The notes: generated by a model not told the origin, from the sequence alone. DNA of 9,311 bases from an uncultured Pseudomonadota bacterium (GCA_903864555.1 CAIPGJ010001094.1:1-9311); one strand, 5' to 3'; counted from the stretch's first letter, positions 1 to 6,694 are shown. Translations and numbers: made by a program.

Positions 1-21
1 CGATGCAGGGCGTTCGGCACG

Positions 22-33
22 CAATCCGGATTG
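22..33. repeat. 12-bp perfect palindrome in the leader region
   Basis: CAATCCGGATTG reads the same on both strands. It lies about 40 bases upstream of the TTGACA promoter-like box and about 160 bases before the thiolase-like gene. A symmetric site here could be an operator for a dimeric regulator, perhaps encoded by a gene left of the window, but no regulator gene is visible. Bases 1-66 show no recognisable coding sequence, although the end of an upstream gene cannot be excluded. Confidence 0.3.
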
Positions 34-70
34 ATTCCCTGTGGGCCGGGCCTGTAGTCCCGGTCGTTGC

Positions 71-100
71 TTGACACGATACGACGAGCCTGCCAAAAAT
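71..100 (+). promoter_or_regulatory. Candidate sigma-70 promoter of the thiolase-like operon
   Basis: A perfect -35 hexamer TTGACA (71-76) is followed after 18 bases by AAAAAT (95-100), a 4/6 match to the -10 consensus. The -10 is overlapped by an inverted repeat TGCCA-AAAA-TGGCA (91-104), placed where a repressor could act. Transcription would start near 107, leaving a leader of about 85 bases before the ATG at 193. The -10 is weak, so the call is tentative. Confidence 0.4.
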
Positions 101-192
101 GGCACGTTGTTCTAAAACCATACCGCCAGCTCTCGATCTGCCCATGTTTCTGCGGGCATGACCGATGGCGGCATCAGGAGGAGCGTCACCAG

Positions 193-1422
193 ATGGACAT
201 CAGCCGGGCCAGAAAAATGAAGGGTGCGACCGCGATCGTTGGCAGCGCCAGCGTGATCGCCAGACGCAGCGATCCGCGGCGGCGCACTCCGCTTGAGTTG
301 CAGGTGGAGGCGGCACGCCTCGCCATGGAAGACGCCGGCATCACCCGGGACCAGGTCGGTGGCGTGCTCACCGGGCGGGCGCCGCGGTCCTACGATGTGC
401 GCCAGTTGAATATGCGCGTGCTCAACGAATTGAAGGTGGCGCCGGCGTTTACCACGGAAGTCACGGCGCATGGCGGGGGCGCCCTGGGCACGCTGGAGCT
501 GGCCTCCATGATGGTGGCCACCGGGGTCGTCGACTATGTGCTGTGCACCTGCGGCAATTGCGATGACCTGTGGATCGACTCGGTCAAGGTGAATTCCAAC
601 TCGGAAGCCGATCCGCAGTTCGAGGCCCTGTATGGCCCGAGCACGCCTTCCCTGTACGCGCAGATCGCCCGGCGCTACATGCACGAGACCGGGGCCACCT
701 CGGAGCAGTTCGCCAGGGCGGCCGTGGAGAACCGCAAGTGGGCCATCCGCCATCCGGATGCCATCATGGGCAACCGCGGCGAGATCACGGTGGAGGACGT
801 GCTCAATTCGCGCATGATCGCCTCGCCCCTGCATCTGCTGGACTGCGCACCGTGGTATCCCGGTGGCAACATCACCTCGATGATCATCACGCGGGCAGAT
901 TTGGCCGAGAAACGGCGCAAGGACCCCATCTACATGCTGGGCTTCGGTGCCTGCAGCACGCATGAGTGGATCACCGATCGCATGGGGCTGAAGGGAGTGA
1001 TTCCGGCAGAGAACGGCCCCAACATCACCCGTACCGGCGCCCTGGTGGCGGCGCGCAGCGCCTATGCCATGTCAGGCCTCACGCCGAAGGACATCGACCT
1101 GGCCCAGACCAGCGCACCCTTCTCCTTCATCATCCCGATGATGCTGGAGGAGTTCGGCCTGTGTCCGCAGGGGCAGGGCGGACGCTTCATCGAAGAGGGC
1201 GGCATCGATTTCGAGGGCGGATTTCCCTTCAACACCTGTGGTGGTTACCTGTCCTACGGCCAGAATGGCCAGGGCCTGTACCTGTTGCAGGAATGCATCG
1301 AGCAGATACGCGGCGTGGCCAAGGGCAAGCAGGTGCCCAATGCCAGTCGCGCGCTGGTTCACGGGCACGGCGGTCCGCTGGCCGCGCATTCGGTCGTCAT
1401 CGTCGGGAGCAGCCCAAATTGA
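193..1422 (+). CDS. Thiolase-like protein (SCP2/Ltp type, DUF35-partnered), classical nucleophile missing
   Basis: A 409-residue thiolase-fold protein of the lipid-transfer/SCP2-thiolase class, likely cytoplasmic and acting on an acyl-CoA. The ATG at 193 is chosen because AGGAGGAG (176-183) sits 9 bases upstream. The frame is open back to a TTG at 67, but that stretch has no ribosome site and overlaps the promoter. Thiolase landmarks are visible: LHLLDCAP near residue 213, NTCGGYLSYGQNG at 347-359 and HGHGG at 390-394. The position where thiolases carry the nucleophilic Cys reads TAHGGGALG (residues 91-99), and the GHP histidine is Gln in LSYGQNG. Both classical catalytic residues are thus absent. 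Thiolase-fold proteins paired with DUF35 proteins include Ltp2 of steroid side-chain degradation, which is a retro-aldolase. A C-C lyase role is therefore inferred, and a non-catalytic or scaffolding role is the alternative. The stop overlaps the next gene's TTG. Confidence 0.8.
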   Translation: MDISRARKMKGATAIVGSASVIARRSDPRRRTPLELQVEAARLAMEDAGITRDQVGGVLTGRAPRSYDVRQLNMRVLNELKVAPAFTTEVTAHGGGALGTLELASMMVATGVVDYVLCTCGNCDDLWIDSVKVNSNSEADPQFEALYGPSTPSLYAQIARRYMHETGATSEQFARAAVENRKWAIRHPDAIMGNRGEITVEDVLNSRMIASPLHLLDCAPWYPGGNITSMIITRADLAEKRRKDPIYMLGFGACSTHEWITDRMGLKGVIPAENGPNITRTGALVAARSAYAMSGLTPKDIDLAQTSAPFSFIIPMMLEEFGLCPQGQGGRFIEEGGIDFEGGFPFNTCGGYLSYGQNGQGLYLLQECIEQIRGVAKGKQVPNASRALVHGHGGPLAAHSVVIVGSSPN

Positions 1423-1442
1423 GCAATGAGTTGAGCAATGAG
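1419..1442 (+). repeat. Exact 12-bp tandem duplication at the thiolase/DUF35 junction
   Basis: TTGAGCAATGAG occurs twice back to back (1419-1430 and 1431-1442). The first copy contains the stop of the thiolase-like gene (TGA 1420-1422) and a TTG start overlapping it. The second copy repeats the TTG in the same frame, giving LSNE-LSNE at the N-terminus of the DUF35 protein. An ATG in the same frame follows at 1449. The unit is 12 bases, so gain or loss of a copy keeps the frame. Confidence 0.85.
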
Positions 1443-1931
1443 CCGAGCATGGATGCGAACAGGGATGCGGTCCCCCAGATCAACTGGAACGACGGCCTGG
1501 AGGTCACGGCCGGGCACATCAACATGGGGTTGTCCGAAGCGTCGCCGGAGACGCGCGAGTACTGGGAGGGTGTGGCGATTGACGAGTTGCGCATCAAGCG
1601 TTGCCTGTCCTGTCGCACTTTCCTGCATCCGCGGCGCATGGGCTGCCCGGATTGCCTACGCGGCAAGCTTGAGTGGGTCCAGGCCTCGGGCAAGGGGCGG
1701 GTGTACACCTTCAGCACCATCACCCGCGCACCGAATGCGATGATGGCGCCTTCGGTGCCCTATTGCGTGGGCATCGTCCAACTGGAGGAAGAGGTCTATC
1801 TCTTCACGCGATTCATCGTCACGCCGCAGGGGAGCGAGCCGGCCATTGACGATCCGGCCACACTGGAGTTCAGGGTGCTGGAAAACGGGCAGAAGCTGCC
1901 GGTGTTTACAGTCGCAGGGCGGCCCGCATGA
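1419..1931 (+). CDS. DUF35 zinc-ribbon / OB-fold acyl-CoA-associated protein
   Basis: A 170-residue protein in the usual DUF35 size range. An N-terminal helical part (YWEGV near residue 49) is followed by a four-Cys zinc ribbon, CLSC at 62-65 and CPDC at 76-79. An OB-fold region runs from about 88 to 155 (GKGRVYTFSTI, PYCVGIVQL). In characterised pairs such as ChsH2/Ltp2, the DUF35 subunit binds the CoA part of the substrate and forms a complex with the thiolase-fold partner; the same is inferred here. The start is uncertain. TTG 1419 has GGGAG (1405-1409) nine bases upstream and overlaps the previous stop as TTGA. TTG 1431 and ATG 1449 (160 residues) share the frame but lack a clear ribosome site. 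The stop overlaps the next ATG (ATGA, 1928-1931), so the three genes are probably translationally coupled. Confidence 0.85.
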   Translation: MSNELSNEPSMDANRDAVPQINWNDGLEVTAGHINMGLSEASPETREYWEGVAIDELRIKRCLSCRTFLHPRRMGCPDCLRGKLEWVQASGKGRVYTFSTITRAPNAMMAPSVPYCVGIVQLEEEVYLFTRFIVTPQGSEPAIDDPATLEFRVLENGQKLPVFTVAGRPA

Positions 1932-3328
1932 GCGCACCCAGGAAGAAGCCCGCGCCGCTCAGCGGTGTGCGGGTGCTGGATCTCACCAGTTTCCTTGGCG
2001 GACCCTATGCCGGGATGCTGCTCGCGGACCTGGGCGCCGACATCATCAAGGTGGAGGCGCCGCCGGTCGGTGATCCCGCCCGTGATCGTCAGGACCTGCC
2101 CGGTTACAGCAGCACCTTTTCCGGGGTCAACCGGAACAAGCGCAGTGTGCTGCTCGACCTCAAGCAGAAGGAGGCACGGCCGCTGCTGCATCGCATGGTG
2201 AAGCAGAGCGATGTCATCATGCTCAGCATACGGCCGCGCAGCCGCGCCTCGCTGGGCCTGGACTACGCCAGTCTGAAGAAGGTCAACCCGCGGCTCATCT
2301 ATTGCTCGGTGACCGGCTATGGCGAGACCGACGCGGCGCGTGACGTGCCTGCATTCGACACCACTGCACAGGCCATGTCCGGGCTGCTGGCGCTGGTGCT
2401 GGGGAGTGTCGATCGGGAGGTGACCATCCGCGCATTTCTGTCGGATGTGCTGGCCGGCGTGTTTGCCTGCAATGGTGTCCTCGCGGCGCTGAACGCGCGC
2501 CACCTGACCGGCAGGGGCCAGGAAGTCCGCACCTCGCTGCTGCAAGCCTCGCTCGCCTTCGAGATCTTCAATTTCCACACCTTGTTTGCCGCCCAGGCAG
2601 CCGGGCATGAGTTTTCCAATGTGCGGCCCGCGGGCTATCTGCTGCGTGGCTCGGACAATCTGCCCTTTGCCGTGCACGTGCCGCCGTCGCCGGAACGCAA
2701 CTTCAACACCTTCGCCGAGACATTGGGCATGTCCTGGCTCATCCAGGACGAGCGTTTCCACAACAAGGCGACCCGCGCGGCGAATTACTCGGTGCTGCAT
2801 CACCTCATTGTCGAACACGTCCGTGCGCGAGGCACCCGCGCCGAATGGGTAAAGCGCCTGGCCAAGCGCGAGGTGGCCTGTTCGCCGATTTATGAGTTGG
2901 CCGAAGTGTTCGGTGATCCCATCGTCAAGAGTCTGGGCATGCTCAAGACTGTCGTCGACCCGTGGGGGAAGAAGCAGAGAACCGTGGGCAGTGGTGTGGA
3001 TTTTTCCGACACGCCGGCGGTAGAGCCGACCCGTGCGCCGCTGCTGGGCGAGCACAACCGCGAAGTCATGAAGCTGTTCGGGCTGGGCAAGGCCGAGATC
3101 GACAGCCTTGAGAAGTCAGGCGTCCTGGCTGCGCCCCATGCTGATGTGGCAGCACTTGCACGGGGTACGCGCAAGGCGTCGGGAAAGGCCGGGTCGGCCA
3201 GCGCCAGGGCAAGGCGGGGGGCTGATACAAAGACAAAGGCCCGGACCAAGACTCAGGTAAAGACTCAGGTAAAGACTCAGGTAAAGACTCAGGCGAAGTC
3301 CAAGGCAAAGACCAGAAGCGGGGTTTGA
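1928..3328 (+). CDS. CaiB/BaiF (class III) CoA-transferase with basic repeat tail
   Basis: A 466-residue family III CoA-transferase, which moves CoA between carboxylic acids. The N-terminal signature LSGVRVLDLTSFLGGPYAGMLL (residues 11-32) precedes LADLGADIIKVE and the NRNKRSVLLDLK segment. Asp173 in FLSDVLAG is the likely acyl-carrying catalytic aspartate by comparison with formyl-CoA transferase. The region ends with the typical PLLGEHNREV (371-380). Family members usually stop near residue 400. Here about 55 extra residues follow, rich in Lys, Ala, Thr and Arg, including three KTQV units and a KTQA, like a histone-H1-type tail. The start is ATG 1928, overlapping the DUF35 stop, with AGGG (1916-1919) eight bases upstream. 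Its role is probably to activate the pathway acid or to recover CoA from the cleavage product; the substrate is unknown. Confidence 0.9.
   Translation: MSAPRKKPAPLSGVRVLDLTSFLGGPYAGMLLADLGADIIKVEAPPVGDPARDRQDLPGYSSTFSGVNRNKRSVLLDLKQKEARPLLHRMVKQSDVIMLSIRPRSRASLGLDYASLKKVNPRLIYCSVTGYGETDAARDVPAFDTTAQAMSGLLALVLGSVDREVTIRAFLSDVLAGVFACNGVLAALNARHLTGRGQEVRTSLLQASLAFEIFNFHTLFAAQAAGHEFSNVRPAGYLLRGSDNLPFAVHVPPSPERNFNTFAETLGMSWLIQDERFHNKATRAANYSVLHHLIVEHVRARGTRAEWVKRLAKREVACSPIYELAEVFGDPIVKSLGMLKTVVDPWGKKQRTVGSGVDFSDTPAVEPTRAPLLGEHNREVMKLFGLGKAEIDSLEKSGVLAAPHADVAALARGTRKASGKAGSASARARRGADTKTKARTKTQVKTQVKTQVKTQAKSKAKTRSGV
3249..3296 (+). repeat. Four 12-bp tandem repeats encoding KTQ(V/A)
   Basis: AGACTCAGGTAA occurs three times exactly (3249-3260, 3261-3272, 3273-3284), followed by a fourth copy with two changes, AGACTCAGGCGA (3285-3296). 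It lies inside the 3' end of the CoA-transferase gene and encodes a run of KTQV and KTQA. The copies are nearly identical at DNA level, which suggests recent expansion by slippage. The unit is a multiple of three, so copy-number change keeps the frame. Confidence 0.95.
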
Positions 3329-3431
3329 GTGAGTCTCTCGTGAGCAGAGCAGAAAATCGCGGTCCGGGGCAGAAAGGTCTGTTTCGGGCCTGTGCCGTTT
3401 TTCATCGCAGTCCGGCAACAAGGAGGCATAC

Positions 3432-4445
3432 ATGCTGAATCAGCATTCGTTGGAGGTGGGTGCAGGAAAGCCGTCATGGCGTGGTCTGGCAGCGGGTGTA
3501 TCGATGGCTGCGCTGGGCTTCGCCGCAACACCCGCCATGGCCCAGTCCTATCCGGCCAAGCCGGTACGATTTGTGGTGACGTTTCTGGCAGGCGGCCCGG
3601 CAGACATCGTGTCGCGGCTGGTGGCCGCCAAGTTCACCGATGCCTGGAAGCAGCAGGTGGTGGTGGAGAATCGCGCCGGGGCCAATGGCATTGTCGGCAG
3701 TGAGTTCGTGGCGCGTTCCGTTCCAGACGGGTACACGCTGCTGTACACGAACACGTCTTTCACCATCAATGCATCGCTGTATCCCAAGCTGCCATTCGAC
3801 CCCATCAAGGATTTCACGCCGGTGACACCCATGGCGGCGGGTCCGGCCCTGCTGGTGGTCAGCCCGTCCCTGCCGGTGAAGTCGTTGCAGGAGCTCATTA
3901 CGCTGGCCAAGGCCAAGCCGGGCACCCTGTCTTTCGGTTCGTCGGGCAACGGCTCTCCCAGCCATCTCTCCATGGAGCTGCTCAAGACGATGGCAGGTGT
4001 CGACATCCTGCATGTGCCCTACAAGGGCGCGGCAGGCGTCACCGCGGACATGATGGCAGGCACGATCCATATCACCATGTCGACCATCGCCGCGGTGCTG
4101 CCCCTGGTGAGGTCAGGCAAGTTGCGGCCGCTGGCGGTGACTTCCGCCCAGCGCTGGCCTGCCACGCCGGAGGTCCCGACCATTTCGGAGGCAGGCCTGC
4201 CGGGGTATGAGCAGACCAACTGGCATGGCATTGCCATGCCCGCGGGTGCTGCAGGAGCACTGGTCCAGAAGGTCAGCACGGACATGAGCCGGATAGCACA
4301 GATGCCGGACCTCAAGGAGAAGCTTGATGCCTACGGCATGGCTCCGTTGTGGATGGCACCGGGACCGTTCGGCGAATTCGTGAAGAAGGACATCGAGACC
4401 TGGGCCAAGGTGGTCAGGTCTTCGGGCGCAAAGCCGGACTCCTGA
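3432..4445 (+). CDS. TctC/Bug-family periplasmic solute-binding protein
   Basis: A 337-residue tripartite tricarboxylate transporter receptor (Bug) protein, exported to the periplasm to bind a carboxylate or related ligand. The signal peptide has a hydrophobic core at about 19-33 and an AMA-Q cleavage site after residue 37. The mature start YPAKPVRFVV, then AGGPADIVSR (53-62), NGIVGSEFVA, PDGYTLL (99-104) and HVPYKG (194-199), are family hallmarks. Asp58 lies in the conserved ligand-binding turn. A strong AAGGAGG (3420-3426) sits five bases before ATG 3432. No TctA or TctB membrane subunits are present, so this is an orphan receptor, which is common in Burkholderiales. It follows the CoA-transferase by 103 bases with no terminator between, and a strong terminator lies just downstream. 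It probably captures the acid degraded by this operon, or acts in sensing. Bases 3329-3431 show no other feature. Confidence 0.93.
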   Translation: MLNQHSLEVGAGKPSWRGLAAGVSMAALGFAATPAMAQSYPAKPVRFVVTFLAGGPADIVSRLVAAKFTDAWKQQVVVENRAGANGIVGSEFVARSVPDGYTLLYTNTSFTINASLYPKLPFDPIKDFTPVTPMAAGPALLVVSPSLPVKSLQELITLAKAKPGTLSFGSSGNGSPSHLSMELLKTMAGVDILHVPYKGAAGVTADMMAGTIHITMSTIAAVLPLVRSGKLRPLAVTSAQRWPATPEVPTISEAGLPGYEQTNWHGIAMPAGAAGALVQKVSTDMSRIAQMPDLKEKLDAYGMAPLWMAPGPFGEFVKKDIETWAKVVRSSGAKPDS

Positions 4446-4461
4446 TTCCGGTTTTCCCGCC

Positions 4462-4503
4462 ACGGCCGGCTGCGCATGAAGCGCAGCCGGCCGTTTGTTT
4501 TTT
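4462..4503 (+). terminator. Strong Rho-independent terminator after the TctC/Bug gene
   Basis: A perfect 13-bp GC-rich stem, 4463-4475 with 4481-4493, extends by an A-T pair and closes a five-base loop (ATGAA). TTTGTTTTTT follows at 4494-4503. It starts 16 bases after the stop at 4445 and separates the thiolase/CoA-transferase operon from the enoyl-CoA hydratase gene. Confidence 0.93.
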
Positions 4504-4529
4504 GCGGGAGGCAAGATCACGGAGGGCAT

Positions 4530-4555
4530 GAATCGCTGCAGTAGAATCGTCTGCA
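4530..4555 (+). promoter_or_regulatory. Direct repeats over a -10-like box before the enoyl-CoA hydratase gene
   Basis: GAATCGCTGCA (4530-4540) is repeated as GAATCGTCTGCA (4544-4555), identical except for one inserted T. TAGAAT (4542-4547), a 5/6 match to the -10 consensus, overlaps the second copy. No convincing -35 box is found at 16-18 bases, so any promoter would need an activator or is weak. The repeats could be a regulator site. They lie about 25 bases before the ATG at 4578 and downstream of the terminator, where a new promoter is expected. Confidence 0.35.
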
Positions 4556-4577
4556 CGCATCAATTACAGGGGTAGAC

Positions 4578-5351
4578 ATGAGCCAGAAACTGGTACTGAC
4601 CGAAACACGTGGCCGCGTTGGGCTGGTGACACTCAATCGCCCTGATGTCCTGAATGCCCTGAACGACCAGCTGGTTGACGAGATCGGCGATGCACTGCTC
4701 GCCTTCGATGCCGATGAGGCCATCGGCGCGATGGTTCTGACCGGCAGCGCCAAGGCATTTGCGGCGGGGGCCGACATCGGGGCGATGAAGGATCGCACCT
4801 ACATGGACATGTACAAGTCCAATTACCTGGTGCGCTGGGATCGCATACGCGAAGTGCGCAAACCGGTGATTGCGGCGGTGGCCGGGTTTGCGCTGGGCGG
4901 CGGCTGCGAGCTGGCGATGGCATGCGATATTGTCATTGCCGCTGACACGGCCCGCTTCGGCCAGCCCGAGATCAAGATCGGCGTCATTCCCGGTGCCGGC
5001 GGCACGCAGCGCCTGCCGCGTGCCATCGGCAAGGCCAAGGCCATGGATCTGGTGCTGACCGGACGCATGATGGATGCTCAGGAGGCAGAGCGTGCCGGGC
5101 TGGTGTCCAGGGTGGTTGCCGCCGACCGGCTGGTCGATGAAGCGGTGGACGCAGCAGCGGCCATCTGCCTGTATTCGCTGCCTGCGGTGATGATGGCCAA
5201 GCAGGCGGTGAATCGCGCCTACGAGTCTCCGCTTTCCGAGGGCCTGGCAATGGAGCGGCAGCTGTTCCATTCCTTGTTCAGCACCGAGGATCAGAAAGAG
5301 GGCATGAAGGCCTTTGTCGAGAAGCGCAAGCCAGTGTTCAAACATCGCTGA
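4578..5351 (+). CDS. Enoyl-CoA hydratase/isomerase (crotonase) family protein
   Basis: A 257-residue crotonase-fold protein, the normal length for short enoyl-CoA hydratases, expected in the cytoplasm. The reaction is addition of water to a 2-enoyl-CoA. Oxyanion-hole segments are [10 protein letters not shown] (61-70) and [11 protein letters not shown] (103-113). Glu111 and Glu131, 20 residues apart in [11 protein letters not shown] and [15 protein letters not shown], match the two catalytic glutamates of rat mitochondrial hydratase (Glu144/Glu164), so hydratase activity is favoured over isomerase or dehalogenase. The C-terminal [12 protein letters not shown] is also typical. AGGGG (4568-4572) sits five bases before the ATG. 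The strong terminator upstream gives it a transcription unit separate from the thiolase-like operon. Its substrate could be a general short-chain enoyl-CoA or the pathway intermediate. Confidence 0.92.
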   Translation: MSQKLVLTETRGRVGLVTLNRPDVLNALNDQLVDEIGDALLAFDADEAIGAMVLTGSAKAFAAGADIGAMKDRTYMDMYKSNYLVRWDRIREVRKPVIAAVAGFALGGGCELAMACDIVIAADTARFGQPEIKIGVIPGAGGTQRLPRAIGKAKAMDLVLTGRMMDAQEAERAGLVSRVVAADRLVDEAVDAAAAICLYSLPAVMMAKQAVNRAYESPLSEGLAMERQLFHSLFSTEDQKEGMKAFVEKRKPVFKHR

Positions 5352-5497
5352 TCGCATGTCCGGGCGGTATCTTGCGCGTGCTTCCCGGCACGCCGCTTCC
5401 CGGCCTGTCCCTTGATTGAGCACGTGAAGATCTGGTCTGCCGCGGCGCTGATCGCCTGGATGAGCGCCGCCCATGTGATCAGTATGCCGGGGTTGGC

Positions 5498-6694
5498 ATG
5501 AGTCTGACACCACGTCGCGAAAAGATGGTGCTCGGCCTGCTGGTGGTCGTGCAGATCTGCCAGATGGTGGATTTCATGATCGCCGTGCCATTGGGCTCGC
5601 AGTTGATGCGCGAGTTGGCGATCACACCGGGCCAGTTTGGCCTGCTGATGGCGGTGTATGCCATGAGCGCAGCCGTGGCCGCTTTTGTGGCCGCGATGGT
5701 CGTGGACCGCTTTGACCGGCGCCGCACGCTGCTCCTGCTCTATGCCGGATTCGGGCTGACTGCCCTGCTGGCGACGATGTCCCCCGGGTACGGCATGTTG
5801 CTCATGACGCGCGTTCTGGCAGGTGCCTTTGGCGGGATTCTCGGGGGCACGGTGATGGCTATCGTGGCCGACATATTCCCACCGGCTCGGCGGGGACGGG
5901 CGCTGGGTACGCTGCTGTCGGCTTTCTCCATGGTTCTGATTCTCGGCCTGCCTTTCAGTATTACGCTGGCCAGCTATTGGGGCTGGCGCGCCCCGTATGC
6001 TGCGCTGGCCGTCATCTGTGCCGTGACGCTGCCAGCCTGCGTCTTGTTGCTGCCTTCCGTGAAAGGCCATGTGGCCGCAGGGCGGGAGCGCGGCTTGCAG
6101 GGGCAGCTGCGGGGCATATTCAACGACATCAATCACATCAAGGCGCTGGGCTTCCAGTTCATAATGGTTTATTCCGGATTCATCGTGATGAGCTTCATTG
6201 CCACATACCTGGTGGAGAACGTCGGCGTGCGCGAGGCGGACCTTGCGCTGTGCTATGTGTTCGGCGGCGCGGCGGCGCTGGTTTCGGCGCAGGTCGCAGG
6301 CCGCTTCATAGACCGAATCGGACGACAGCGCGTTTTTGCGATCATGATGCTGGCTTCTTGCTGCGGTGCAATCCTCGCAACGAATTTTCCACCCGCGCCA
6401 CTGTGGGCTGTAGTGCTGCTGCTGATGTTCCTTTACTCCTTCTTCGGTGCGCGCCAGGTGCCGGCCATGGCCATCGTCACCACCGCCATTGCGCCTCAAG
6501 TGCGTGGCGGCGTGCTGAGCATCAATGCGGCCCTGCAGCAACTGGCGCTGGGTCTGGCGTCCTTCTCGGCCAGTGCCATCGTTGGCCGGGGACCGGAGGG
6601 GGAGCTCACCGGATATGGCTACGTCGGATTGATTTCGGTGGCGCTCGGCCTGGTGGCATTGTGGTTGGCACGCCGCATTCGGCCGGTTGCCTGA
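5498..6694 (+). CDS. Major facilitator superfamily (MFS) transporter, 12-TM DHA1-like
   Basis: A 398-residue inner-membrane carrier of the major facilitator superfamily, with about 12 hydrophobic segments. Motif A is recognisable after TM2 (VVDRFDRRRTLLL, 68-80) and its degenerate repeat in the second half (GRFIDRIGRQRV, 268-279). The TM4 region GAFGGILGGTVMAIVADIFPPARRGRALG (109-137) resembles drug:H+ antiporter-1 and AraJ-type proteins. Asp25 in TM1 may take part in proton coupling. Direction and substrate cannot be told; export of a toxic acid or uptake of a pathway substrate both fit. The ATG at 5498 has only a weak GGGG (5489-5492) upstream and overlaps the stop of a short open frame (5412-5501). 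The 146 bases after the hydratase gene show no convincing terminator or promoter, so cotranscription with it is possible. Confidence 0.88.
   Translation: MSLTPRREKMVLGLLVVVQICQMVDFMIAVPLGSQLMRELAITPGQFGLLMAVYAMSAAVAAFVAAMVVDRFDRRRTLLLLYAGFGLTALLATMSPGYGMLLMTRVLAGAFGGILGGTVMAIVADIFPPARRGRALGTLLSAFSMVLILGLPFSITLASYWGWRAPYAALAVICAVTLPACVLLLPSVKGHVAAGRERGLQGQLRGIFNDINHIKALGFQFIMVYSGFIVMSFIATYLVENVGVREADLALCYVFGGAAALVSAQVAGRFIDRIGRQRVFAIMMLASCCGAILATNFPPAPLWAVVLLLMFLYSFFGARQVPAMAIVTTAIAPQVRGGVLSINAALQQLALGLASFSASAIVGRGPEGELTGYGYVGLISVALGLVALWLARRIRPVA

Noticed and set aside
67..192. Longer version of the thiolase-like gene starting at TTG 67
   Set aside because: No ribosome site precedes TTG 67, the extra 42 residues are Cys/His/Arg-rich and unlike the family, and the stretch overlaps the promoter-like boxes. 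ATG 193 has a strong AGGAGGAG at the right distance.
112..963. - strand open frame (283 codons) opposite the thiolase-like gene
   Set aside because: It lies against a recognised gene, has His/Arg/Gly-rich composition and no family resemblance.
1796..3055. Long - strand open frame (419 codons) opposite the CoA-transferase
   Set aside because: It mirrors the codon pattern of a well-supported + strand gene in GC-rich DNA. The translation is His/Arg/Gly-rich and resembles no family.
3382..3405. CGG/CCG stem before TTTTT in the gap between the CoA-transferase and the TctC/Bug gene, considered as a terminator
   Set aside because: Only about three pairs can form. It is too weak to separate the two genes.
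5376..5393. GCGTGC/GCACGC hairpin after the enoyl-CoA hydratase gene, considered as a terminator
   Set aside because: The stem is six pairs and no T-run follows, so readthrough into the transporter gene cannot be excluded.
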